The position numbers and the translations under genes are program-made. A DNA stretch of 64,000 bases from DATHAP01 sp963762865 (GTDB taxonomy: Bacteria > Actinomycetota > Actinomycetes > JACCUZ01), in contig CAVXNC010000025.1 in NCBI GenBank assembly GCA_963762865.1, forward strand, positions 62,001 to 126,000, read 5' to 3'. The notes under the pieces were generated by a model. That model was not told where the DNA came from and did not search any database. It saw only the letters and a list, made by a program, of their open reading frames with translations. Below are positions 52,401 through 60,368 of this stretch, one piece after another (position 1 is the first letter of the stretch; each line of letters opens with the position of its first letter).

Positions 52401-52757
52401 GTGGCTGAGGAGCGCCGGTTCGTGCTGCACGAGCACCGCAAGCCGCAGCACCACTTCGACCTGCGGCTGGAGGAGGGCGGCGTGCTGCGGTCCTGGGCGG
52501 TGCCGCGCGGGCTGCCGACGGACGTACGGCACAACAAGCTCGCGGTGCACGTCGACGACCACGATCTCGACCACATCGACTACGAGGACGCCGACAAGTC
52601 GATCGCCGACGAAGGCACGTGGGAGGAGCACGACCGCACCGACCGGCGGATCCTCTTCACGCTGCACGGCCGCGAGTCGTCACGCCGCTACGCGCTCATC
52701 AAGACCCACTCCGACTGGCTGCTGCACCTGACGAAGGAGCAGCCGCCAGCCGGCTGA
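52401..52757 (+). CDS. Stand-alone ligase-D 3'-phosphoesterase domain
   Basis: A 118-residue protein containing only the phosphoesterase domain normally found in the end-joining ligase LigD. Characteristic stretches are RFVLHEHRKPQHHFDLRLEE and GVLRSWAVPRGLPTDVRHNK, with the metal-binding His and Asp residues intact (H in HHFDLRLE), and YALIKTHSDWLLHLTKE. In LigD this domain trims 3'-phosphate or ribonucleotide ends. No ligase or Ku gene is seen nearby. GTG start. Confidence 0.88.
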   Translation: MAEERRFVLHEHRKPQHHFDLRLEEGGVLRSWAVPRGLPTDVRHNKLAVHVDDHDLDHIDYEDADKSIADEGTWEEHDRTDRRILFTLHGRESSRRYALIKTHSDWLLHLTKEQPPAG

Positions 52758-52774
52758 CCCACTCCGCTGGATCC

Positions 52775-52838
52775 CATGATCATGAACGTTTGAGTGACAT
52801 AGAACTGCCCCGACCATTCATGATCATGGTCGGGGCAG
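52775..52838. terminator. Bidirectional hairpin between convergent genes
   Basis: Two overlapping inverted repeats: a 13-base perfect pair at 52775-52787 and 52818-52830 with core CATGATCATG, and a 12-base perfect pair 52807-52818/52827-52838 with an 8-base loop. They share bases and cannot form together. Lying between convergent genes (LigD-like PE and cysteine dioxygenase), they are best explained as a terminator. A similar GATC-core pair lies at 60310. Confidence 0.6.
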
Positions 52839-52913
52839 GTGCCGGAGGACCGGCCAGCCGGCTGAGTCGCGTGCGCGAGCGGGCGGCCCGGGCGTACGGC
52901 CGGAAGGAACGGT

Positions 52914-53453
52914 CTAGCGGACCGGCAGGTGGTACTCGCGACGCACGCTCGAGGGAGCCGTCCGCATGTCGGCGCCGTAGACGTGCAGCGAGATCGCGGT
53001 GCGGTCGCCGGTGTTGTGCACCCGGTGGATGTCGCCGGGGGGCGCGAAGCCGCTGACGTCGCCGACGTGGTTCTCGGACCGGCCGATCTCGCTGAGGTGG
53101 TCGCCGTGGTCGCGGTAGAGGGTCTCGAACTCGACGCCCTGCAGGACACCGAAGACGCACCACGCGATGTGGTCGTGGATCTCGGTGAGCTGACCCGGCT
53201 GCCAGACGAGGCCGACGACCGAGAAGCGCTCCTCGGTGTGCAGCACGTGGCGGACGTAGGTGTCGCTCTCGCCGACCCGCTCGGCGGGCGTCAGGATGTC
53301 GATGCCGGGCAGGTCGGCCCGCAGGAGGTCGGCCACCGCGAAGGCCTGCTCGCGGGCGGGGGCGTCCCAGGGTGCGTGGGCGCGGATACTCGAGACCAGG
53401 CGGTCGAGGCCGGGGCGGGTGCGGGTCGCGAGCGACGCGGAGGGAGGAGCCAT
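52914..53453 (-). CDS. Cysteine dioxygenase
   Basis: Non-heme iron enzyme oxidising L-cysteine to cysteine sulfinate. The 179-residue cupin has the iron ligands in TEIHDHIAWCVFGVLQG (HxH) and HRVHNTGDRTAISLHVYG (third His). A Cys sits close to the HxH pair, at about the place of the crosslinked Cys of the mammalian enzyme. ATG 53453 (MAPPSAS, GGAGG upstream) is used; a GTG three codons upstream is possible. Divergent LysR gene nearby suggests control by sulfur or cysteine status. Confidence 0.88.
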   Translation of the reverse strand: MAPPSASLATRTRPGLDRLVSSIRAHAPWDAPAREQAFAVADLLRADLPGIDILTPAERVGESDTYVRHVLHTEERFSVVGLVWQPGQLTEIHDHIAWCVFGVLQGVEFETLYRDHGDHLSEIGRSENHVGDVSGFAPPGDIHRVHNTGDRTAISLHVYGADMRTAPSSVRREYHLPVR

Positions 53454-53507
53454 GTGAACCACGGTGCCCGGCCGGACTCATCACGTCCAATGCCTGTTCT
53501 GGTGCTG

Positions 53508-53517
53508 ATCTATAGAT
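53508..53517. promoter_or_regulatory. Palindrome ATCTATAGAT before the LysR gene
   Basis: A perfect 10-base palindrome 11 bases upstream of the LysR start and 54 bases from the dioxygenase start. Its A/T content contrasts with the surrounding GC-rich DNA. It could be an operator and part of a promoter -10 region. Confidence 0.4.
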
Positions 53518-53528
53518 AGAGTCGATAC

Positions 53529-54392
53529 ATGGCGCTTGACCTGGTGCGACTCCGGGTGCTGGCCGCGGTCGCCCGGCACGGATCCGTCACGGCGGCCGCG
53601 CGCGAGCTGCACTACTCGCAGCCCTCGGTGAGCCACCACCTGGCCAAGCTGGAGGCCGAGACCGGCGCCCAGCTGCTGCAGCGGGTGGGTCGCGGGGTGC
53701 GGCTGACCGAGGCCGGCCGGCTGCTCGCCGACCGGGCGACCGAGATCCTCGGCCGGGTCGACGCCGCGTCGGCCGAGCTGTCGGCGCACGTCGGTCTCGA
53801 TGCCGGGCGGGTGCGGCTCGCCGGGTTCTCCTCCGCGCTCAGCACGCTGGCCCCGGCCGCCGCCGCGATGCTGGCGCAGCGGCACCCCGGCCTGGAGCTG
53901 AGCCTGGTCGACGCGCACCCCGAGGAGGCGCTGGCGATGCTGCGTACCGGGCGGGTCGACGTCGCCGTCATCTTCCAGTACGACGACGGAGCGCCCGAGG
54001 ACGCCGACATCCGGCTGCACCACCTGCTCGACGACCCGACCTACGTCGTCGGCCCCGACCCGGTCAACACGGTCGCCGGGCACCGCGACTCGCGGTGGGT
54101 CGGTGGCTGCGAACGGTGCCGCAGCCACCTCCTCGCCGTCTGCGAGCGGGAGGGATTCGAGCCTACGATCGGCTTCACGAGCGACGACGCGGTCGTCATG
54201 CAGTCGCTGGTCGCGGCCGGTATGGGAGTGGCGATCCTGCCGGGCATGGCACTGCGCGCACACCGCGCCGAGGGCGTCGTGGCGACCGAGCACGAGGGCG
54301 CGCCGCGGCACGTCTTCGCCGCGACCTACGGCGAGCCGCCCGACCCGCCGGCGACCGCGGCGGTGCTGGCCGCGCTGGCCGAGGCGGTCTGA
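53529..54392 (+). CDS. LysR-family transcriptional regulator
   Basis: A 287-residue regulator. The N-terminal winged helix-turn-helix is complete (VLAAVARHGSVTAAARELHY followed by SQPSVSHHLAKLEAETG). A periplasmic-binding-type effector domain follows from residue 90. It is transcribed away from cysteine dioxygenase, the typical LysR arrangement, so that gene is the likely target. A GGCERCRSH segment in the effector domain contains two cysteines three residues apart, which might sense redox or a metal. Its stop overlaps the next start. Confidence 0.9.
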   Translation: MALDLVRLRVLAAVARHGSVTAAARELHYSQPSVSHHLAKLEAETGAQLLQRVGRGVRLTEAGRLLADRATEILGRVDAASAELSAHVGLDAGRVRLAGFSSALSTLAPAAAAMLAQRHPGLELSLVDAHPEEALAMLRTGRVDVAVIFQYDDGAPEDADIRLHHLLDDPTYVVGPDPVNTVAGHRDSRWVGGCERCRSHLLAVCEREGFEPTIGFTSDDAVVMQSLVAAGMGVAILPGMALRAHRAEGVVATEHEGAPRHVFAATYGEPPDPPATAAVLAALAEAV

Positions 54393-55036
54393 TGCGCTTC
54401 GTCGACCGGGAAGACGCCGGCCGTCACCTCGCCGAGGCGTTGGGTCACCTGGCGGGCACCGACCTCGTGGTCCTCGGCCTGCCGCGCGGCGGCGTGCCGG
54501 TGGCGGCCGAGGTGGCCAGGGCACTGGATGCGCCGCTCGACGTGCTGGTCGTGCGCAAGCTCGGCCTGCCCTGGCAGCCGGAGCTCGCGATGGGTGCCAT
54601 CGCCGGTGTCGGTGGAGCCCTCGAGGAGGTCCGCAACGAGCAGGTCATCCGGCAGGCCCGGGTGAGCGACGAGATCCTCGACGGGGTCCGCGCCCGCGAG
54701 GTCGACGAGCTGCGCCGCCGCGAGCAGGCCTACCGCGGCGACCGGCCGGCCGTCGACGTCCGGGGCCGCACCGTGGTCGTGGTCGACGACGGGCTGGCGA
54801 CCGGCTCCACGATGCGCGCAGCGGTCGCGGCGGTGCGCGAGCAGTCACCCGAGGCGATCGTGGTCGCCGTCCCGGTCGGCTCGCGCGACACCTGCGCGCG
54901 GCTACGCCTCGAGGTGGACGAGGTCGTCTGCGTCTCGACGCCGCTCGGCTTCGTCGCCGTCGGCCAGGCATACGGCGACTTCCGCCCCACCAGCGACGAC
55001 GAGGTGCGCGCCGCGCTGTCCGGCCCGACCGGCTGA
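54392..55036 (+). CDS. Phosphoribosyltransferase-family protein
   Basis: A 214-residue type I phosphoribosyltransferase-fold protein. The PRPP loop is TVVVVDDGLATGSTMRAA (about residues 125-142) and the N-terminal VVLGLPRGGVPVAAEVA with LVVRKLGLPWQPELAMGAI are typical of this small family, often fused to dienelactone hydrolases. The substrate is unknown. Start ATG overlaps the LysR stop by one base (TGATG). Confidence 0.87.
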   Translation: MRFVDREDAGRHLAEALGHLAGTDLVVLGLPRGGVPVAAEVARALDAPLDVLVVRKLGLPWQPELAMGAIAGVGGALEEVRNEQVIRQARVSDEILDGVRAREVDELRRREQAYRGDRPAVDVRGRTVVVVDDGLATGSTMRAAVAAVREQSPEAIVVAVPVGSRDTCARLRLEVDEVVCVSTPLGFVAVGQAYGDFRPTSDDEVRAALSGPTG

Positions 55037-55076
55037 CGGGCTGACCGACTGACGGCCGACCGACGGCTGACGGCAG
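55028..55076 (+). repeat. Degenerate short tandem repeat after the phosphoribosyltransferase gene
   Basis: Imperfect repetition of units like CTGACGG and CCGACTGACGG between the stop codon and the next gene. Low complexity only; no function proposed. Confidence 0.3.
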
Positions 55077-55085
55077 ACTCGGCGC

Positions 55086-55703
55086 GTGGCCACCGCCTCC
55101 CAGGTCGTCGACCGGCTGACCCTGCCCCGGGCGGTCGCCGGGCATCCCGCCCTCGAGCTGTGCAACACCCTGGCGGGCTGGGGCGACGACGAGCAGCGCG
55201 AGTACCTCGCGACGTACGACCACCTGCTCGCCTGGTCCGCGGTGCTCGACCTGGTGCCGCCCGCGAGCGTTCGCCGGTTGCGACGGCTCGCCGCCGCCGA
55301 CCCGCGCGGCGCGGAGGCGGCGCTCGATGCCGGTCGTACGTTGCGCGCCGACCTCTACCGGGTGCTCACGAGCGCCCGGCCACCGAGACCGGTGCTCGAC
55401 CGGCTCACCGAGCGGGTGCAGGCGGCCGGCGCGACGAGCCGCATCGCGTGGACTCAGGCCGACGGGCTGGTCGTCGACCCGGGATCGGAGACCCTCGACC
55501 TGCCGGTGCGCGCCTTCGCCCTCGCGGCCCGGCGGCTGGTCGAGGACGGGCTGGCCGGTCAGGTGCGCAGCTGCCCGGGGCCGGGCTGCGGCTGGCTCTT
55601 CCTCGACGAGGGGCGCGGCCGGCGCTGGTGCATCATGGCGATCTGCGGCAACCGCGAGAAGGCCCGCCGGCACGCCGCGCGGCAGCGGGTCGCCGGCAGC
55701 TGA
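55086..55703 (+). CDS. CGNR zinc-finger / ABATE-domain protein
   Basis: A 205-residue protein with N-terminal ABATE domain (HPALELCNTLAGWGDDEQRE) and C-terminal treble-clef CGNR zinc finger: RSCPGPGCGWLFLDEGRGRR followed by WCIMAICGNREKARRH. The zinc ligands C, C, C and C are present and the CGNR motif is exact. Such proteins are thought to be stress-linked transcription regulators binding nucleic acid. GTG start. Confidence 0.88.
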   Translation: MATASQVVDRLTLPRAVAGHPALELCNTLAGWGDDEQREYLATYDHLLAWSAVLDLVPPASVRRLRRLAAADPRGAEAALDAGRTLRADLYRVLTSARPPRPVLDRLTERVQAAGATSRIAWTQADGLVVDPGSETLDLPVRAFALAARRLVEDGLAGQVRSCPGPGCGWLFLDEGRGRRWCIMAICGNREKARRHAARQRVAGS

Positions 55704-55842
55704 GGGGACACCGCCGGCCGTTTGGGCCGGGATGCTTTCGACAGGCACCGTGGTGCGGGCCACGGGCGGCAGAGCTGGGCGTTGCATCCGGGCACGTACA
55801 ACCCATGTCTGGGGCGCACAGCCCTGCCGCCGTCGCGGGTTG

Positions 55843-56670
55843 TCAGCCCTGAGGCGTTCGCGTGTGGCTCGTCGCCCACTCGAGCGCGTAGTCGGCTACC
55901 TGCTCCCAGCCAGGCTCGACACCGGTGAAGTGCGAGCGGTCCGGAAACTCGTACGTCTCAGTGATCGCCTCGGAGTTGCGGTACTTCTTGGCGTTCGAGC
56001 GCTGCACCGATGGCGGCATCAGGTGGTCCTTGCCGCCAGTGATGAACAGCAGCGGAGCACGGTCGTCCAGGTCGTAGTCGACCCAGGTCTCCTGGTGGCC
56101 CGGCTTGAAGTTGGCTATCAGCCCGTACGCCCACACCCAGTTCCCGGGCGCCGGGATGTGGAGGAGGTCATACGCTGCGTCGGACTCCTCCCGGCTGACC
56201 GTGTTGGCGAACGCAAAGTGGAACTGCTCCTTGGTGAAGCCCACCGCCCGGTGCCGGTTGGCCGGGTTCTTGAGGATCGGGAACAGTGACTTGATCTGGA
56301 CCGGCGGGTTCACCCGTACTCCCTCGGGTGGCGCCGAGTCGATCACCACTGCCGAGGCGCCCAAGCCACGGTTGACCAAGAGCTGGGTGAAGGTCCCGCC
56401 GAAGGAGTGGCCCATGATGATCGGCGGACTGTCCAAACCCTCGACCACCTCGCAGAGATGATCGAGCGTCTCGGCGACGGACGCCTCAGCGATGATCTCG
56501 GGCTTCTCACGCAGCGCCTCGACCTCGAGCTCGAATCCGGGGTACGTCGGCACGATGACCTGATGGCCCTTCGCCCGGTAGTACTCCACCCATTTGTCCC
56601 AGCTTCGGGCGGTCATCCAAAGCCCGTGGATCAGCACGATCGGCGGGGCATTTGCCATCGGTTCGCTCAT
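55843..56670 (-). CDS. Alpha/beta hydrolase
   Basis: A 275-residue hydrolase. The oxyanion motif is VLIHGLWMTARSW, the nucleophile elbow is IIMGHSFGG (about residue 95) and DRSHFTGVEPGWEQVA near the end holds the catalytic His. It resembles haloperoxidase/esterase-like proteins. ATG 56670 has an AAGGAGC site. Between 55703 and 55843 nothing else is seen. Confidence 0.87.
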   Translation of the reverse strand: MSEPMANAPPIVLIHGLWMTARSWDKWVEYYRAKGHQVIVPTYPGFELEVEALREKPEIIAEASVAETLDHLCEVVEGLDSPPIIMGHSFGGTFTQLLVNRGLGASAVVIDSAPPEGVRVNPPVQIKSLFPILKNPANRHRAVGFTKEQFHFAFANTVSREESDAAYDLLHIPAPGNWVWAYGLIANFKPGHQETWVDYDLDDRAPLLFITGGKDHLMPPSVQRSNAKKYRNSEAITETYEFPDRSHFTGVEPGWEQVADYALEWATSHTRTPQG

Positions 56671-56730
56671 GGTGCTCCTTACATCGGGGGGTGCACCAAT
56701 CGTTGACCCGTCGGACACCGGCCGCAACAC

Positions 56731-57174
56731 CTACAGCCCGTCCACCTCGGCGGCGCAGTCGATGACCAATTGCGCAGCTTCGCGTCTGTACTCGCGGAGC
56801 AGCCACACCCGCTTCTCGCCCTTCGTGGCGATCGCCGAGGTCTCGTCGGCCAGGTCCTCGACCTTGCGTGCCTGCTGAAGCGTCTCCTTCGACGGGAAGT
56901 CGCGGACCTCCAGCGCGATGGTCCCGGCGACGGCGGCGATATTGCTGCGCACCGCGTCGTCGAACTCCTGGTGCTGCTCCTGCCCCGCCGCGCGCAACGT
57001 GTTGTCGGCGTAGGCGATGGCCGACACGGCCTGCTGGCAGCCGTCGCCCGAGTCGGTGTAGGCGCCGAGCTCGTCGGACAGCGGCGCCTTTCCGTCGTCG
57101 CTGCACGCACCGAGCAGCGGTACGACCAGTGCCATCGCGGCCATCTGCGCCACACCGACCTCTTCGTCGCGCAC
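56731..57174 (-). CDS. Putative lipoprotein of unknown function
   Basis: A 147-residue protein. A short hydrophobic segment ends in VPLLGACSDDG, a clear lipobox with Cys at about residue 24. The rest is helical and charged (AADNT-type helices, KVEDLADETSAIATKGEKRV) with a final cysteine in VIDCAAEVDGL. The start codon is uncertain: GTG 57174, or an ATG ten codons later. The N-terminal region lacks the usual Lys/Arg in both cases. No family recognised. Confidence 0.65.
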   Translation of the reverse strand: MRDEEVGVAQMAAMALVVPLLGACSDDGKAPLSDELGAYTDSGDGCQQAVSAIAYADNTLRAAGQEQHQEFDDAVRSNIAAVAGTIALEVRDFPSKETLQQARKVEDLADETSAIATKGEKRVWLLREYRREAAQLVIDCAAEVDGL

Positions 57175-57320
57175 CGCCCACCTAACCGTTGAATTGACTC
57201 TGCAGGTTAGCAGCGACGTACTGGCTCAACCCACGGCTGCTCGGCGCCGCGACCGAACCCGACCGACCACAGGACGTGACGAATGCCAGCGCTTCACGGG
57301 GCGTCTACGCCACGACAACC

Positions 57321-57352
57321 GGGCGTCGACCACGTATACGTGGTCGACGCCC
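57321..57352. repeat. Perfect 32-bp palindrome
   Basis: The arms 57321-57336 and 57337-57352 are exact reverse complements with no spacer; the centre reads CACGTATACGTG. It lies in the 325-base gap between the lipoprotein and bldC genes. The remaining gap sequence (57175-57320) shows no gene. It could be an operator for a multimeric protein or a cruciform or terminator hairpin for either side. Confidence 0.75.
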
Positions 57353-57396
57353 GCCTCAAGGGGATGGTGCATCTGCGCCATGTGGCCCAGGGACGG

Positions 57397-57432
57397 CGAA
57401 GAGCCGCCTCCGGTGCGGGAGGCGGCTCTTCG
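57397..57432 (-). terminator. Hairpin terminator downstream of bldC
   Basis: A perfect 15-base stem (57397-57411 with 57418-57432) and a six-base loop. Read on the minus strand it lies 66 bases after the bldC stop. No T-tract follows, as usual in this GC range. Confidence 0.75.
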
Positions 57433-57470
57433 GGACGTACGTGGTCGTACTGGGTCGCACTTGGTCGTAC
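57431..57470. repeat. Four tandem 10-bp units downstream of bldC
   Basis: CGGGACGTAC, GTGGTCGTAC, TGGGTCGCAC and TTGGTCGTAC follow one another directly. Three of them share GGTCGYAC. The 10-base period equals a helical turn. They lie between the terminator and the bldC stop, so they are in the 3' untranslated part of bldC mRNA. Confidence 0.5.
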
Positions 57471-57498
57471 AGGCGTGCTGCCCAGCGGGCTGGCGGCC

Positions 57499-57705
57499 TT
57501 ACGGCTCCTGGCGCGGGGCCGGGATGCCGGCGAGCAGCGCGCGGACCTCGGACTCGCGGTAGCGGCGGTGGCCGCCAAGGGTCCGGATGGACGTGAGCTT
57601 GCCGGCCTTGGCCCAGCGAGTCACGGTCTTGGGGTCGACCCGGAACATCGTGGCGACCTCGGCTGGGGTCAGCAACGGCTCTGCATCGGGGGTACGGGTT
57701 GACAT
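57499..57705 (-). CDS. bldC: Developmental regulator BldC (MerR-like)
   Basis: A small DNA-binding protein of 68 residues, nearly identical to Streptomyces BldC as I recall it. The winged helix-turn-helix reads LLTPAEVATMFRVDPKTVTR followed by WAKAGKLTSIRTLGGHRRYR. It binds direct repeats cooperatively and controls developmental or stationary-phase genes in sporulating actinobacteria. The role in a non-sporulating relative is unclear. The ATG giving MSTRTPDAEP is the homologous start. It is followed by a strong terminator. Confidence 0.95.
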   Translation of the reverse strand: MSTRTPDAEPLLTPAEVATMFRVDPKTVTRWAKAGKLTSIRTLGGHRRYRESEVRALLAGIPAPRQEP

Positions 57706-57892
57706 CTGGCGCCTCACTTCTCGGGCGAACCGAGCAATCTCGGTTCCTAGGGGCAATAGTGCCCGTTTAGTGGGGATGTCCGAAATGGTCAAAGCGGGCC
57801 ATATTGCAGATGAGGCGGGAGGACTAGGCACCCTCCCGTGCGGCTCAGGCCGGAACGCCACTCGGTTGACCTAGTCAAGCGCCCCGAGATGG

Positions 57893-58735
57893 CTAGTTCG
57901 CCCGCTCGAGGGCCTCCACGGCGGCCCACCGGGCGGCGACGGTGGCATAGCGGGAGAGGGCCTCGTCCTCGTCGTCGGCAGCCAGCGCGGCCACCGCCGC
58001 GGCGACGTCGGCGACGGAGGTGTCCGCCTCGACCCCCTCCGGCCCGAGCAGCCGGGCGAGTCCGGCATAGTCCAGCTCCAGCCACGAGCGGGCGTGGAAC
58101 TCCTCGAGCCAGCGCGCGAGCCGCTCGACGTCGTCGGCCACGTCGACGTCGCCGACCGACCCCCGCAGCGTCCGCAGCGCGCGGGCGACCCGGCGGCGGG
58201 CCGCCGACATCCGGGTCCGGTGCACCACGGTCGGGTGGGCGCCGCTGATGTCCACCAGCCGGTCGGCCGGGGCGAACGGCACGAACCACTGCAGCGGGAC
58301 GCTCCAGGTGGCGGTCAGGATCCGCAGTGCGCTGCCCGCCTCGTCGTGGGCCCAGCGCTCGTGGTCCTGCTCGGCCCGCTCCAGCGCCAGCGGCGGGACG
58401 AAGGCGTGCAGCACCGACATCGGCAGGCTCTCGCGCAGCTCGCCCAGCGCCACCCACGAGCGCAGCCGGGACTGCACCGGGCACACGTGCACGACCGAGT
58501 CGACCTCGAGCAGGAATGCCTCGCGCTCCTCCTCGGCGGGCACCGGCCGCGGCGGGACGCTGAGGACACCGGCCAGGGCCTGGCGCTGCTCGGCGACCAG
58601 CCGGCCGACCCTGGTCTCGGCGCGGCGCGACTGGTCGATGGCGTAACTCGCCCAGGCCGCCCGGTCGGGCTCGGGGAACGCGGTGACGGGCTCGTAGACC
58701 CGCAGGTAGGCCGCGTGCGGACCCGGCAGCGTCAT
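57893..58735 (-). CDS. Conserved actinobacterial protein of unknown function
   Basis: A soluble 280-residue protein starting MTLPGPHAAYLRVYEPVTAF. Mostly helical, with FLLEVDSVVHVCPVQSRLRS, SVPLQWFVPFAPADRLVDIS and an acidic C-terminal helix. No catalytic motif is seen. It lies between bldC and the valine dehydrogenase gene, an arrangement I recall from Streptomyces, so it is probably a core actinobacterial gene. Divergent from the dehydrogenase, 26 bases apart. Confidence 0.75.
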   Translation of the reverse strand: MTLPGPHAAYLRVYEPVTAFPEPDRAAWASYAIDQSRRAETRVGRLVAEQRQALAGVLSVPPRPVPAEEEREAFLLEVDSVVHVCPVQSRLRSWVALGELRESLPMSVLHAFVPPLALERAEQDHERWAHDEAGSALRILTATWSVPLQWFVPFAPADRLVDISGAHPTVVHRTRMSAARRRVARALRTLRGSVGDVDVADDVERLARWLEEFHARSWLELDYAGLARLLGPEGVEADTSVADVAAAVAALAADDEDEALSRYATVAARWAAVEALERAN

Positions 58736-58761
58736 CGGCAGCTCACGTCACGCATCGTAGG

Positions 58762-59910
58762 GTGCCGGACGTGCCTGCCTCGACAGACTCGGTGCCCGGC
58801 TCGACGGACTCGGTGCCCGCCTCGGCGCAATCGTCCGTTCCCCCAGCCCCTTCGCCGGTGTTCGGCCCGCACCCCGGCAACCGGCACCGCCACGAGCAGG
58901 TCGTTTTCGGCGCCGACGACTCCACCGGCCTGCGCTGCATCGTGGGCATCTACTCGACGGCACTCGGCCCGGCGCTGGGTGGCACCCGCTTCCACCCCTA
59001 TGCGGGCGAGGCGGAGGCCCTGGCCGACGTCCTCGAGCTGTCCCGGGCGATGGCCTACAAGAACGCGCTGGCCGGCCTGGACCACGGCGGCGGCAAGGCG
59101 GTCATCATCGGCGACCCCGCGACGGACAAGTCGGCGGAGCTGCTGAGGGCGTACGGCCGCTTCCTGGAGTCCCTCGGCGGGCGCTACGTGACCGCCTGCG
59201 ACGTCGGGACGTACGTCGCCGACATGGACGTGGTCTCCCAGGAGACACGCTTCGCGACCGGGCGGTCCGAGTCCGCGGGCGGGGCCGGGGACTCCTCGGT
59301 GCTGACCGCGCTGGGCGTCTTCCAGGGCATGCGGGCCAGCGCGGCGCACCTGTGGGGCTCGCCGACCCTGGCCGGCCGGACCGTGGGCATCGCCGGGGTC
59401 GGCAAGGTCGGCAAGCACCTGGCGGCCCACCTGGTCGAGGACGGCGCCACCGTGGTCGTGACCGACGTGTCGGCGGAGGCCGTCGACACGGTCCGCTCCC
59501 GCCACCCGCAGGTCCAGGTCGTGGACGACGTGGCCGCGCTGGTCCGGGCCGACCTCGACGTCTTCTCGCCCAACGCGCTCGGCCACGCCCTGTCCGACGA
59601 GGTGGTGGCGGTGCTGCGGGCCAAGCTGGTGTGCGGCGGGGCCAACAACCAGCTGGCCCACCCGGGCACCGAGGCCCTGCTGGCCGAGCGCGGGATCCTC
59701 TACGCCCCCGACTACCTGGTCAACGCCGGCGGGGTGATCCAGGTCGCCGACGAGCTGCACGGCTTCTCCTTCGAGCGGGCCCGGGCGAAGACCGAGACGA
59801 TCTTCGAGACCACCACCCGGGTCCTCGAGCTGGCTGCCGGTGAGGGGGTCCCGCCGGCGGTCGCCGCCGACCGGCTGGCGGAGGAGCGGATGGCCGCCGC
59901 GGGCGGCTGA
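58762..59910 (+). CDS. Leucine/valine dehydrogenase
   Basis: NAD-dependent amino acid dehydrogenase (Glu/Leu/Phe/Val family), 382 residues. Catalytic lysine region: YKNALAGLDHGGGKAVIIGD. The Rossmann motif is TVGIAGVGKVGKHLAAHL and the C-terminus has LVCGGANNQLAHPGTEALL. It is the start of branched-chain amino acid breakdown to 2-oxo acids. The N-terminus (residues 1-35) is a low-complexity Ser/Pro/Asp tract with a 21-base tandem repeat, so a later start is possible. Gene order with bldC fits vdh. Confidence 0.9.
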   Translation: MPDVPASTDSVPGSTDSVPASAQSSVPPAPSPVFGPHPGNRHRHEQVVFGADDSTGLRCIVGIYSTALGPALGGTRFHPYAGEAEALADVLELSRAMAYKNALAGLDHGGGKAVIIGDPATDKSAELLRAYGRFLESLGGRYVTACDVGTYVADMDVVSQETRFATGRSESAGGAGDSSVLTALGVFQGMRASAAHLWGSPTLAGRTVGIAGVGKVGKHLAAHLVEDGATVVVTDVSAEAVDTVRSRHPQVQVVDDVAALVRADLDVFSPNALGHALSDEVVAVLRAKLVCGGANNQLAHPGTEALLAERGILYAPDYLVNAGGVIQVADELHGFSFERARAKTETIFETTTRVLELAAGEGVPPAVAADRLAEERMAAAGG

Positions 59911-60100
59911 CCGGGTCGCAGGGGGTGACCCCGGGCAACGCTGGGGCGACCGGTCACGATTGGGCCAACCCCTCCCGGCGCCCGGACGGTCCGCGTGCCG
60001 GAACACCTCCGGGCCATGTACCGTTGGGCCCACGGAGACACGTCAAAGATCCGGGGCCGCCCACGCTGGCCGCCCCGTTACGTCATGAGGGGGTCGAGCC

Positions 60101-60295
60101 ATGGGGCGCGGCCGAGCCAAGGCCAAGCAGACCAAGGTCGCGCGTGAGCTGAAGTACAGCTCGCAAGGCACCGACTTCGAAGCGCTGCAGCGGGAGCTCG
60201 CGGGGACCAGTCCGACGACCGAGCGCGTCGAGAAGAGCGACTCCGACGACGAGTACGACGACTACGGCGACTGGGCGGCCGGCGACAAGCGCTGA
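60101..60295 (+). CDS. DUF3073 family protein
   Basis: A 64-residue actinobacterial protein: MGRGRAKAKQTKVARELKYS at the N-terminus (basic) and an acidic tail with DDEYDDYGDWAAGD. The basic-then-acidic arrangement is characteristic of DUF3073. Function unknown. It stands alone, just before the convergent purM gene. Between 59910 and 60101 I see no other feature. Confidence 0.9.
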   Translation: MGRGRAKAKQTKVARELKYSSQGTDFEALQRELAGTSPTTERVEKSDSDDEYDDYGDWAAGDKR

Positions 60296-60309
60296 CCCAG
60301 CAGGGCACT

Positions 60310-60368
60310 TCATGATCGTGAGGCTGCCCGACGCCTGCCGGGTGACCGGATCCCGCTCACGATCATGA
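60310..60368. terminator. Bidirectional hairpin overlapping the purM stop
   Basis: Arms 60310-60322 and 60356-60368 form a perfect 13-base stem with core CATGATCGTGAG; the right arm covers the purM stop codon. It separates the convergent DUF3073 and purM genes. The same GATC-core design is seen at 52775-52838. Confidence 0.6.

Noticed and set aside
57194..57702. Several short open frames in the gap before and across bldC
   Set aside because: They run through the palindrome, terminator and bldC antisense, have no good ribosome-binding site, and show no protein-like composition.
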